Shown one piece after another: positions 25,590 through 32,107 of a stretch of 45,597 nt of DNA; the stretch's first letter is position 1, and the number at the start of each line of letters is the position of its first letter. Position numbers and translations under genes: made by a program. Below the pieces are notes generated by a model. The model ran no database searches. It was not told where the DNA came from and saw only the letters and a list, made by a program, of their open reading frames with translations. Source of the DNA: a virus; IMG/VR virus record IMGVR_UViG_3300037071_000774, positions 1-45,597 of that record; one strand, given 5' to 3'.

Positions 25590-26230
25590 GTGCCTTAGTT
25601 GTATCAGGGGCTCCGGCCCCGGGCGGGAACACCGTGGGCGGACCCGCGTCATCCACAGACAACGCCGTGGTGCGCTACGACGGGACGGGCGGCAACAATC
25701 TGCAAGACAGCACCGTCTTTATCGACGACTCAGGCAATGTGAGGATCGGCGCAGCCCCGGCAGCGGTGCCGCTCGACCACACGCTGAAGATTGGCCAGGA
25801 TTCGCGAGTCGCCGTCGATGTCAACACGGGCGGCAGCGTGGGCACAGTCCAGAGCGGCAATGGCACCGGGACCGGGATTCAGTCCAGCCTGATTTTCCAG
25901 ACTCCGACGCTAACCGGGTCCGGGAGCGGAGCGCAAACTCAGACAACGCGACTGACGCTCCATGCGGACGGGGCGACGTTCGATGTTGCCATCATCGCCA
26001 ATCAGGGAATCCAGATCGCGGACGCTAAGAATGTTGTCTTGAATACATCCACGGGCACGAAGTGGGGAACGGCCACGACCCAAAAGCAGGCATGGTGGAA
26101 CGCGACTCCGGTCGTGCAGCCGACGGCGGTAGCGGATGCCTCGGGCGGCGCGATCATCGATGTTGAGGGGCGCGCGGCCCTGAATGCGCTGCTGGCGAGA
26201 CTGCGAACGCTGGGAATCATCGCCACTTGA
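25586..26230 (+). CDS. Tail fibre or fibre-tip protein
   Basis: A 214-residue protein. The central SGNVRIGAAPAAVPLDHTLKIG region and the C-terminal sequence TGTKWGTATTQKQAWWNATPVVQPTAVAD followed by a LNALLARLRTLGIIA helix form an arrangement typical of the ends of phage fibre proteins, where the last helix helps trimerise. It overlaps the gene before it by ATGA. It probably forms part of the distal fibre together with the 546-residue protein. The receptor is not predictable. Confidence 0.7.
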   Translation: MSALVVSGAPAPGGNTVGGPASSTDNAVVRYDGTGGNNLQDSTVFIDDSGNVRIGAAPAAVPLDHTLKIGQDSRVAVDVNTGGSVGTVQSGNGTGTGIQSSLIFQTPTLTGSGSGAQTQTTRLTLHADGATFDVAIIANQGIQIADAKNVVLNTSTGTKWGTATTQKQAWWNATPVVQPTAVADASGGAIIDVEGRAALNALLARLRTLGIIAT

Positions 26231-26232
26231 TT

Positions 26233-26520
26233 ATGGAGGAAGTGCTCGCCCGCATGCTGCCAGGCTTGGGGAGCGGGGGCGTTGTCGCTGCCGTGCTCTA
26301 TTGGGTCGCAAAGCGATATTTTGAGGACGCGAAGGCGGAGAGGGCGCTACTGGAAATAGCGCGCAAGGACGCGATGAATCAGCAAAGCGCCCGCATTGCC
26401 GTTCTGGAAAACAGCCTTCAGGTTTGCCAGGCGGACCGGACGGCGCTCTGGGAGCGACTACTGGACAAGAAATTGGATGAAGCGAAATTAAACCGGGATC
26501 TCGGGGAAATCCCTAAGTAA
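26233..26520 (+). CDS. Single-span membrane protein with coiled coil (lysis cluster)
   Basis: A 95-residue protein with one hydrophobic segment near residues 11-24 (GSGGVVAAVLYWVAKRY) followed by a charged coiled coil ending in LDKKLDEAKLNRDLGEIPK. It contains VCQADRTALWERL, which is almost repeated in the next gene, so the two are likely paralogues. Small proteins of this plan next to a lysin gene are candidates for holin or inner-membrane spanin. ATG 26233 is preferred to the TTG six bases upstream. Confidence 0.65.
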   Translation: MEEVLARMLPGLGSGGVVAAVLYWVAKRYFEDAKAERALLEIARKDAMNQQSARIAVLENSLQVCQADRTALWERLLDKKLDEAKLNRDLGEIPK

Positions 26521-26555
26521 AATTAATGGCATGAAACCCGCATAACCGCTAACTT

Positions 26556-26834
26556 ATGCAAATGGACTGGACAACCCTCTCCGCTATCGGAGCCGCCGCC
26601 GCCGGGATTCTTGCCGCTGTCTGGAAACAGCTTTCCGGCACCATCAAATCGTTCTATAATGAATTGAAGGCGGACATCACGAAGTGCCAGGCGGACCGGG
26701 AAACGCTGCATAACAAGGTCGGGGAAATGGAGGTGGACCTCGCGCACTTGAAAGGGTGCCCGTCGGAACCTTGCGGCGCAAAGGAGGCGATCAGGCGCGC
26801 GGCCAGCTTTAGCATCCGCGGAAATGAGCGTTGA
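26556..26834 (+). CDS. Single-span membrane protein, holin-like candidate
   Basis: A 92-residue protein with an N-terminal hydrophobic segment (TLSAIGAAAAGILAAVWKQL) and then a coiled coil with KCQADRETLHNKVGEMEVDLAHLKG. The CQADR coding stretch shares 15 identical bases with the gene before it, which suggests tandem duplication. Two Cys near the C-terminus (GCPSEPCG) could pair. The start lies behind ACCGCTAACTT with no SD. By position it is part of the lysis cluster; holin or spanin function is inferred. Confidence 0.65.
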   Translation: MQMDWTTLSAIGAAAAGILAAVWKQLSGTIKSFYNELKADITKCQADRETLHNKVGEMEVDLAHLKGCPSEPCGAKEAIRRAASFSIRGNER

Positions 26835-26865
26835 CGAATCCGCGGGAATCGGGCAGGGTGGGCGC

Positions 26866-27159
26866 ATGAGGATTCTGCTCGCCCTGACAGCTACCGCCCT
26901 CACATCCTGCTCAACCACGCTTTACAGCGACGACGGCAAGCCCCTGGCGAGGATTCAGTCCGACGTGACCGGCCTGAGTTACCAGCGCACCGCTGACGGC
27001 TCCGTGAGCCTCACGGCGGACTCTCTGTCGAACTCCGGCCCCGTGACGGCCATCGGCAAGGCGCTGACGCCTGCGGTTATGGCCGTGGGCGCAATGGGGC
27101 TGATGAACGCGACAACTAAAACCGTGGAGGCGGTCCGCGCACCGCTGCTGCCGAGATGA
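26866..27159 (+). CDS. Lipoprotein, outer spanin candidate
   Basis: A 97-residue protein with a classic lipoprotein signal: MRILLALTATALTSC, with the lipobox LTSC and Cys15 as the acylated residue. The mature part is beta-type, with Gly/Ala-rich hydrophobic stretch near 66-80. A lipoprotein beside membrane-spanning coiled-coil genes and a lysin is the usual arrangement of two-component spanins in phages of Gram-negative hosts. An upstream in-frame ATG at 26824 would add 14 charged residues before the signal and is unlikely. TTGACG lies 35 bases upstream of this ATG but with no good -10. Confidence 0.65.
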   Translation: MRILLALTATALTSCSTTLYSDDGKPLARIQSDVTGLSYQRTADGSVSLTADSLSNSGPVTAIGKALTPAVMAVGAMGLMNATTKTVEAVRAPLLPR

Positions 27160-27428
27160 CATCCCGTCGTCAGTTCGAGCATTGGGCCATGGAGTCTGAT
27201 CCCTCGCTGGTTGAGGATTTTCAAAGCCCTCTGCCGGATGGGTCTTACGCCAGGCCGGAATTAGAACTTGCTTATCAATCGTATGCGTGGTGCAAGGCGC
27301 GCGATGCTGCGTGCGCCTTCTACTTTTCCGGAAATGATGCCGCGCATCCCATCTGGAATGATGCCTGCGCATGGGTGTCACGGCATCCTGAACCCGGCAG
27401 CAACCCGGTTGAGCCACCGCCACCATGA
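27156..27428 (+). CDS. Hypothetical protein, FExW-type
   Basis: A 90-residue soluble protein. RRQFEHWAMESDPSLVEDF at the start and the middle YQSYAWCKARDAACAFYF match the loose phage pattern in which an FExW opening is followed by a W/GW helix. Its end is Pro-rich (EPPPP). It is coupled by ATGA on both sides within the lysis cluster. Function unknown. Confidence 0.65.
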   Translation: MTSRRQFEHWAMESDPSLVEDFQSPLPDGSYARPELELAYQSYAWCKARDAACAFYFSGNDAAHPIWNDACAWVSRHPEPGSNPVEPPPP

Positions 27429-27547
27429 ACGACTACGGCGGCATACCCGGGCTTCCCGGCATCGACCTGGCGAAGTATGCGCTCTACCTCGCCGGCTGGC
27501 TTGCCTTCGGGGCGATCATCCTTTTTCTTGAATCACGCCACAAATGA
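27425..27547 (+). CDS. 40-residue membrane peptide
   Basis: A 40-residue protein with one span (YALYLAGWLAFGAIILFL) between a short N-terminal Gly/Pro stretch and a basic ESRHK end. Both ends are in ATGA overlaps with neighbours, which is the main support for it being real. It may contribute to lysis together with the other small membrane proteins here. Confidence 0.6.
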   Translation: MNDYGGIPGLPGIDLAKYALYLAGWLAFGAIILFLESRHK

Positions 27548-27852
27548 GCTACGAATCGGACATTCTGGAGGATCATTATCAGGCCATCCATGACGACGTT
27601 CCGATGGATGATGAATTCTTTGATAGGCTCGGCGAACTCGTTGAGAAAAGCCCCATCCCGAATCCCGCCATGAAAAAGCCCGACTGGTCAACCATCTGCA
27701 AGGCCCCGCCGAAAAGTCCGGGGTTTCACGCACGCTATAAGCCGGATCACGGGTTGCCGGACAAGATGACAAAGCTTGAGCGATGGATGTGCGCTTTCCT
27801 TGTTGCCATGATCGGGCTCCTTGTCTGGGGCATGTGGATTCTCTTTTCATGA
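27544..27852 (+). CDS. Tail-anchored membrane protein (lysis cluster)
   Basis: A 102-residue protein. The first 75 residues are soluble and acidic at the start (DILEDHYQAIHDDVPMDDEF), then basic and Pro-rich. The C-terminus is a single span (MCAFLVAMIGLLVWGMWILF), so it would be anchored by its tail. It overlaps both neighbours. The topology could fit an antiholin or pinholin-associated protein, but no family is recognised. Confidence 0.6.
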   Translation: MSYESDILEDHYQAIHDDVPMDDEFFDRLGELVEKSPIPNPAMKKPDWSTICKAPPKSPGFHARYKPDHGLPDKMTKLERWMCAFLVAMIGLLVWGMWILFS

Positions 27853-27926
27853 GCGGCGTCGGCTGGCTCCTTGTCTCGCTGGCCGTCGCCATCCTGATCG
27901 CAATCCTAACCGCACGAAAGAAATGA
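27849..27926 (+). CDS. 25-residue membrane peptide
   Basis: Reads as a 25-residue peptide, one span (VGWLLVSLAVAILIAIL) and a basic TARKK end. ATGA overlaps on both sides fit the strict chaining seen throughout this cluster. Very short, so coding is probable rather than certain. Confidence 0.5.
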   Translation: MSGVGWLLVSLAVAILIAILTARKK

Positions 27927-28447
27927 GCGCCATCGACAAAATCAAAAGCATCCAGACCATTCTGGGCGTGATCGCTGACGGGAAGTTCGGGCCAAAGTCC
28001 CGGGCGGCGCTGGATGACCTTATCGCGGAAGCCGCGGAACTGGCAATGCCTCCGCCATCCCGGAGCGTTCATACGGTTCTGGCCAGCAGCTTCGCCGACC
28101 CCGCCGATGTGGCCGCTTTCAGGAAGTGCAAGGCGCAGGGGAAGTCCGATCAGGAATGCTTCAAAGTCGGGGACAATGGCGTCGGCAAGTGGGGCGACGA
28201 CACGACCGGTCCGGTGCCGATGTGTGCGCTTCCGCCGGAGGACTGGAAGCCATTCGGCAGCGCCGCCCGGGGCAAGAAAGTCATCGTTGTCTGCGAGGGG
28301 AAAACCGTCGTTTGCGAACTCCGGGACACGATGCCGGCGAAAGCGAACATCAAGAACGGCGCGGGAATTGATCTCAACGAAGCGGCATGGAAGGCGCTCG
28401 GGCATAAGCCGCCGCAGTTGCGGAATGCTACGTGGCAGTGGGCTTGA
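27923..28447 (+). CDS. Probable endolysin: peptidoglycan-binding plus RlpA-like domain
   Basis: A 174-residue protein. Residues 9-36 (SIQTILGVIADGKFGPKSRAALDDL in part) match the short peptidoglycan-binding repeat with its DG.fGp signature. Residues about 50-174 look like a double-psi beta barrel of the RlpA/expansin kind: VHTVLASSF, DNGVGKWGDDTTGP, KVIVVCEGKTVVCELRDTMP and NGAGIDLNEAAWKALG, with Asp135 and Asp150 at the positions usually kept. RlpA-type enzymes cleave glycan strands. No signal peptide is present, so it would need a holin to reach the wall. No other lysin was found in the genome. Its end overlaps the end of the minus-strand gene at 28428. Confidence 0.7.
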   Translation: MSAIDKIKSIQTILGVIADGKFGPKSRAALDDLIAEAAELAMPPPSRSVHTVLASSFADPADVAAFRKCKAQGKSDQECFKVGDNGVGKWGDDTTGPVPMCALPPEDWKPFGSAARGKKVIVVCEGKTVVCELRDTMPAKANIKNGAGIDLNEAAWKALGHKPPQLRNATWQWA

Positions 28448-28856
28448 GCGGCGGGCAGTATTCCGGGTGCATGTGCTTGATGTGGCGGGCCAGTGACGCA
28501 AATGACCGCTGGCAGCACGGGCATTTTCCGGAGGCGTGGCGGCGTTTTGTTTTCTCTGCCTCTTTGGCGCGCTCCTCGCGCTCTCTGGTGAGGTCATTCA
28601 GCGCATGCGCCTTAGCCGCTTCCGCGTTCGCCCTTGCGCATTTCTCGGCAGTCAGCGCCCGCTTGGCCTCCTCGATGGCTTTATGCGCCCGCTCCACAGG
28701 GCCGTCTCCGTAATGCGCGGAGTGACCGGAGGGGCAGTAAAACGAGCGCCCGTCCTTTCGGCGCTCCGCTTCGTATTCAGCCGTGAAGGCATAGAGGACG
28801 CCGCAGGTAATGCAGGAATGGACGTTCAGAATTGTCTCGGTGGTGATCGTTGGCAT
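28428..28856 (-). CDS. Zinc-finger protein of unknown role
   Basis: A 142-residue minus-strand protein. Residues about 14-46 hold SCITCGVLYAF and then FYCPSGHSAHYG, a CxxC...C..GH zinc site common in small phage proteins. A charged coiled coil follows (about residues 57-115). The C-terminal CPCCQRSFASLARHIKHMHPEY is a C2H2-type finger. The start MPTITTET was chosen because longer readings add an unlikely Cys-rich leader. It converges with the lysin gene (20-base overlap) and its 5' end faces the control region of the early genes, so it may be divergently expressed from there. Confidence 0.7.
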   Translation of the reverse strand: MPTITTETILNVHSCITCGVLYAFTAEYEAERRKDGRSFYCPSGHSAHYGDGPVERAHKAIEEAKRALTAEKCARANAEAAKAHALNDLTREREERAKEAEKTKRRHASGKCPCCQRSFASLARHIKHMHPEYCPPLKPTAT

Positions 28857-28905
28857 ACCGGGACTCTCGCCCCGTTTTCCCGGTTCGCAAGAAGAATTAC
28901 ACAAA

Positions 28906-28922
28906 AAACACAGATTGTGTTT
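28906..28922. promoter_or_regulatory. Operator-like perfect inverted repeat
   Basis: AAACACA at 28906-28912 and TGTGTTT at 28916-28922 are exact reverse complements around GAT. The site touches the TTGACG of the promoter-like sequence that follows and lies between two divergent genes, which is where a repressor site would be expected. The binding protein is unknown; the ribbon-helix-helix protein at 29057 is the nearest candidate. Confidence 0.5.
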
Positions 28923-28948
28923 GACGCGCGGGAATGCCGTGATATTGG
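28921..28948 (+). promoter_or_regulatory. Candidate promoter for the early gene run
   Basis: TTGACG at 28921-28926, a 16-base spacer, and TATTGG at 28943-28948 preceded by an extended-minus-10 TG at 28940-28941. It lies in one of the few AT-richer non-coding stretches, abuts a perfect inverted repeat and points into the + strand early genes. The -10 is imperfect. Confidence 0.45.
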
Positions 28949-29016
28949 TTCCGCAGGTGTGGATGCCCTTTGTTGTTCTTAGACGCACCTCTTAAATGTC
29001 CAGGGAACAACCCCGG

Positions 29017-29042
29017 CCCGCAGCGGTGCAATTAACTGCGGG
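29017..29042 (+). promoter_or_regulatory. Leader hairpin before the 29057 gene
   Basis: CCCGCAG (29017-29023) pairs with CTGCGGG (29036-29042) round a 12-base loop, ending 14 bases before the ATG. The same core stem (CCGCAG/CTGCGG) recurs at 29268-29289 before the next gene. It may control translation or stabilise the messenger; there is no U-run. Confidence 0.45.
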
Positions 29043-29056
29043 AAGTTTACCATTTT

Positions 29057-29230
29057 ATGAGCCAGCCAAACCGCGTCACCGTCCCGCTTACGCCCCGCGC
29101 CTTCAAGGTTCTTGAGGGGCTGGCGAAAATCAGCCGCCGCTCAATGGGCAGGGAGGCCGCGCTTCACTTGGAGGGCGCGATCCTCGAAAAGCCACGCGGC
29201 ACCACTCTCCGCAAAGGCGCACGAATTTAA
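29057..29230 (+). CDS. Ribbon-helix-helix-type small DNA-binding protein
   Basis: A 57-residue protein that follows the ribbon-helix-helix plan: strand NRVTVPLT, helix PRAFKVLEGLAKIS, turn, helix SMGREAALHLEGAI, then a basic tail (KPRGTTLRKGARI). Proteins of this fold dimerise and bind palindromic operators. It is the first gene after the control region holding a 17-bp inverted repeat, so it may regulate its own promoter and the early run; that link is inferred. It starts behind GTTTACCATTTT with no SD. Confidence 0.65.
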   Translation: MSQPNRVTVPLTPRAFKVLEGLAKISRRSMGREAALHLEGAILEKPRGTTLRKGARI

Positions 29231-29239
29231 TCAGACCCC

Positions 29240-29289
29240 GGGGCGGTTAACGCCCCCTCTCGCCGCTCCGCAGGGCGACTAATCTGCGG
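29240..29289 (+). promoter_or_regulatory. Two hairpins between the 29057 and 29317 genes
   Basis: GGGGCG (29240-29245) pairs with CGCCCC (29251-29256) over a 5-base loop. CCGCAG (29268-29273) pairs with CTGCGG (29284-29289) over a 10-base loop. Neither is followed by a U-run. The second repeats the stem of the hairpin at 29017, so the 29057 gene is bracketed by matching structures. They could set the relative expression of these genes. Confidence 0.4.
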
Positions 29290-29316
29290 TTCCACTAACT
29301 TTAACTACTTTTCGAT

Positions 29317-29616
29317 ATGACTGCATCACGCAAAAAAGACACCTCATTTGTCATCCGTAACGCCCAAAGGGATACGGCGACCATGCCCCTCACAGAGAAC
29401 CGTCTTCGTGCCCTGATGGCCGAGTCTCACCGCCGGCAGTTTGAAGATAGCGAGGACTACCAGGCGGTCGCCCATGACATCGCAAACCGTGACTCCGTGC
29501 AGCTAAACCCGGACACAGAGGACGGCGCGGACGCATGGCGCGACTTGGAAAGCGAGCCGAATCCTGATTGCGACTGCAAGTTCTGCAAGACGGCAGATTT
29601 CCGCGGCTCCTACTAA
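29317..29616 (+). CDS. Early hypothetical protein with Cys cluster
   Basis: A 99-residue protein, charged and helical (TENRLRALMAESHRRQFEDSEDYQAVAHDIAN), ending in CDCKFCKTADF, where the Cys spacing could bind a metal. The ATG lies behind CCACTAACTTTAACTACTTTTCG, one of the clearest A/C/T-rich leaders without SD in the genome. Function unknown. Confidence 0.65.
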   Translation: MTASRKKDTSFVIRNAQRDTATMPLTENRLRALMAESHRRQFEDSEDYQAVAHDIANRDSVQLNPDTEDGADAWRDLESEPNPDCDCKFCKTADFRGSY

Positions 29617-29625
29617 TCCCCCGCC

Positions 29626-29793
29626 ATGTTCACTCTCCACACATGGGCCGTCGCCCTTCTGAATGATCTCCCCAGGTGCTTCTGGTTCCGGTACTTCCCG
29701 GTGCCGTCCACGGTGGCCGCAGCGGGAAAATGGGAACCGTCCGCGCTTATCTCCACCACTGAAACCCTCAGCAGCAGCTACCAAATATCATGA
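29626..29793 (+). CDS. Small early hypothetical protein
   Basis: A 55-residue reading with an aromatic middle (CFWFRYFPVP) and a Ser/Thr-rich tail. Its stop overlaps the next start (ATGA), which supports it. Parts of other frames are open here too, so confidence is moderate. Function unknown. Confidence 0.45.
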   Translation: MFTLHTWAVALLNDLPRCFWFRYFPVPSTVAAAGKWEPSALISTTETLSSSYQIS

Positions 29794-30113
29794 GCGACCC
29801 ACTTGACAGCTTCTTCTCTCATCTCAAAGCCATGCGGGATGAAAGCGAGCGCATCGGCGGCAACCTGGAAACGGAATTGCATACCCTGCATCAAAAGTTC
29901 CGGCTGGAGATGACGGCTCTTGTTGACGATCCTAAAAGCGCCGTCACGGAAAAAAGTTTCCGCTGCGCATTCGTCGCCTACAGCGAGTGCCTGGAGGAAA
30001 TCTACGACCGCCTGACGCGCATTGAGTCGCCAACGGAGGGCGTTGTCGCCCGCCACCTTATCGCCAGCCTGACGCATTTTCTGGAGAAGATGCGTGAGAA
30101 CTGCAAGCCATGA
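29790..30113 (+). CDS. Early hypothetical helical protein
   Basis: A 107-residue protein made of helices (SFFSHLKAMRDESERI, TELHTLHQKFRLEM, FVAYSECLEEIYDRLTRI, HLIASLTHFLEKMRE). It overlaps both neighbours by ATGA and belongs to the run leading to recT. No recognised family. Confidence 0.65.
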   Translation: MSDPLDSFFSHLKAMRDESERIGGNLETELHTLHQKFRLEMTALVDDPKSAVTEKSFRCAFVAYSECLEEIYDRLTRIESPTEGVVARHLIASLTHFLEKMRENCKP

Positions 30114-30310
30114 AAATCGAATCCCTGGAGGCGCTGGACGAAGCCGTGAAGGCCCGCAAGGCCGTCGTGGTCCCGAAGTATTGCTGCTGGGACCGCCCGC
30201 GTCCCGCCGCCTTCGTTATCAATCTTAGCGGGGCCGTCCTGCTCCGCCTGTTCCAAGCCGGAATGTTCCTCTACGAAACGAAAACCGCTACGCCAACTAT
30301 ACCATCATGA
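30110..30310 (+). CDS. Small early hypothetical protein
   Basis: A 66-residue protein with EALDEAVKARKAVVVPKYCCWDRPRPAAFVIN followed by a hydrophobic GAVLLRLFQAGMFLYE. The layout (a short lead helix, then strands with a Pro-rich turn) is like small phage proteins adjoining recombination genes. It overlaps the recT start. Function unknown. Confidence 0.6.
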   Translation: MKIESLEALDEAVKARKAVVVPKYCCWDRPRPAAFVINLSGAVLLRLFQAGMFLYETKTATPTIPS

Positions 30311-31311
30311 GCAACGAACTCGCCGCCAAATCCCCCAAGAACGACCTCCGCAGTTTCATTGCCGGGGACACGTTCAAACAGCAGGTAGCCCTTGCGCTGC
30401 CCCGCCACATGACGCCCGACCGCTTCGCCCGTGTGGCGCTGACGGCCATCACCCGCACCCCGAAGCTCCTGGACTGCACTCGGGAAAGCCTCCTGAAATG
30501 CCTCATGGACTGCTCTCAGTTCGGGCTGGAGCCTGACGGGCGGCACGCGCACCTGATTCCCTACAAGGACCAGTGCACGCTCATCATTGACTATAAGGGC
30601 CTGATGGCCCTGGCCCGCCGTTCCGGTCAAGTGAGCGTGTTTCGCGCCGAACTCGTGAAGGAACATGACGAATTCGACTGGCATAACGGCATGGTCACGC
30701 ACAGCATTAATTGGCGTCTGGACCGCGGGAAGACCGACTGTGTTTATTCCTACGTGAAGTTTCAGGACGGGAGCGAAGATTGGGAAGTGTTGACGCTGGC
30801 GGAAGTGAACGCGATCCGCGCCCGGTCCCGCGCGAAGGACTCCGGCCCGTGGGTCACGGACTTTGATGAGATGGCGAAGAAAACCGCCATCCGCCGGCAC
30901 AGCAAGCGCCTGACGCTCTCGCCCGAGTTTCAGGACGCGATAGACCGGGACGACGACCGGCCCGAGCGCACGGCCACGGGGAGGGAAATCAAGGCGAAGG
31001 TGCCGGATTTGCTGCCGCCCTCAGAAGAATCGCCCGTAACACGGCCCGGTGCCGCTGGCGCACAATTGCAAGCCCCGAATCCGGAACGGGGCAGCCAGCC
31101 AACTACCGCCTTGCAGGAAGTGCAGGCCAAGGCCAGCGCCGGAGGCTATGTAATAGCCGACGTTGCCCGCGTCATGGTCGCGATTGAAATCATCAAGCCG
31201 GAGCAGCTCGACGACCCGAACAGCATTCAGCCGCAGCAGTGGGCGTCCGCGTCCGCGCAGTGGAAAGAAATCGCGGCAGAACTCGAAGCGAACCGCAGCC
31301 ATGACGATTGA
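30307..31311 (+). CDS. recT: RecT-family single-strand annealing protein
   Basis: A 334-residue protein. Residues about 55-115 carry the RecT signature: TRESLLKCLMDCSQFGLEPDG, HLIPYKDQCTLIIDYKGLMALARRSGQV in two stretches, then FRAELVKEHDEFDW. A later segment (GPWVTDFDEMAKKTAIRRHSKRL) is also typical. RecT coats single-stranded DNA and anneals it to complementary strands for recombination or replication repair. The last 120 residues are less conserved and Gln/Glu-rich. The exonuclease partner follows, overlapping by 11 bases, as in recE-recT pairs but in the opposite order. Confidence 0.9.
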   Translation: MSNELAAKSPKNDLRSFIAGDTFKQQVALALPRHMTPDRFARVALTAITRTPKLLDCTRESLLKCLMDCSQFGLEPDGRHAHLIPYKDQCTLIIDYKGLMALARRSGQVSVFRAELVKEHDEFDWHNGMVTHSINWRLDRGKTDCVYSYVKFQDGSEDWEVLTLAEVNAIRARSRAKDSGPWVTDFDEMAKKTAIRRHSKRLTLSPEFQDAIDRDDDRPERTATGREIKAKVPDLLPPSEESPVTRPGAAGAQLQAPNPERGSQPTTALQEVQAKASAGGYVIADVARVMVAIEIIKPEQLDDPNSIQPQQWASASAQWKEIAAELEANRSHDD

Positions 31312-32107
31312 AGAATACCGCGCCGCTCCCGGCCTTAACTTCTCCGTCGCAAAGTGGCTTCTGACGACGCCATTCCACTTTAAGACCATGCTGGCCACGG
31401 AGGTAGAGGAAACGCTGGCGATGCGGATGGGTGCCGCCGTGGACGAATGGGTATTGTCGGGACGGGTGCGCCCGCATGCGATCATGCCCCCGGACATCGC
31501 AACCCTGACAGGGAAGGGCAGTCGCGCCGCAAAGCAGGCATGGGTAAAGGAACAGGAGGCGAAGGGCTTCACCGTCTACAAGCGGGAGGATTGGGACAAG
31601 CAAAGCGCGATGCAGCGGGCACTGGAGCGCAGTCCTGATTTCCAGTCCATCCTCTCCGCCTGCCCCGAGCGGCAGCTTCCGGTCTTTGCGTCCTACCGCG
31701 GCATTCCTATGAAGGCGCTGCTCGACATGGCCGGCCGCGATGCGAAAAAACTCCGCTGCTTTGGAGACTTGAAATGCATCTTGGACGCGTCACCACGGGG
31801 ATTCGGGAAGCGGGCGTATGCGAATCACCTGGATCTTCAGATTGTGATGTATCAGACCGTGCTGGCGCTGTCTGAGGGGCTGGAGGCCCCGCCACTGCCG
31901 TTCTGGGTCGCCGTGGAGTCGTCAGGCGTTCCCGCCGTGTCCGTGTTTAGCGTGCCCCTTGAGGCGATGGAAAGCGGGCAACGGAAGCTGGATAAGTGCG
32001 TCGATCTTTACTTGTCATGTTCGGAGTCAGGGTTGTGGCCGGCCTACGGAAGCGGGTGGCTCACGCCGGAGTGGCCGCGGTGGGCGGAAACTGAAACTGG
32101 AGGATGA
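31301..32107 (+). CDS. RecE-like exonuclease, PD-(D/E)XK fold
   Basis: A 268-residue protein. The start MTIEEYRAAPGLNFSVAKWLLTTPFHF follows the exonuclease VIII type opening (a short helix, then S...L..SP.HF). Catalytic residues are visible as Asp142 in GIPMKALLDMAG and Asp156-Leu-Lys158 in CFGDLKC, with a C-terminal FWVAVESSGVPAVSVF region. Enzymes of this family chew one strand from double-stranded ends and hand the single strand to the annealing protein, here the overlapping RecT. The chosen ATG lies inside the recT end; the upstream open frame has no conserved sequence. Confidence 0.85.
   Translation: MTIEEYRAAPGLNFSVAKWLLTTPFHFKTMLATEVEETLAMRMGAAVDEWVLSGRVRPHAIMPPDIATLTGKGSRAAKQAWVKEQEAKGFTVYKREDWDKQSAMQRALERSPDFQSILSACPERQLPVFASYRGIPMKALLDMAGRDAKKLRCFGDLKCILDASPRGFGKRAYANHLDLQIVMYQTVLALSEGLEAPPLPFWVAVESSGVPAVSVFSVPLEAMESGQRKLDKCVDLYLSCSESGLWPAYGSGWLTPEWPRWAETETGG

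Noticed and set aside
26831-26866. TTGACG upstream of the lipoprotein gene as a promoter
   Set aside because: No acceptable -10 at the right distance.
27533-28597. 354-codon minus-strand frame over the lysin region
   Set aside because: Antisense to a chain of coupled + strand genes with clear motifs; the translation is Arg/Pro-rich low-information sequence.
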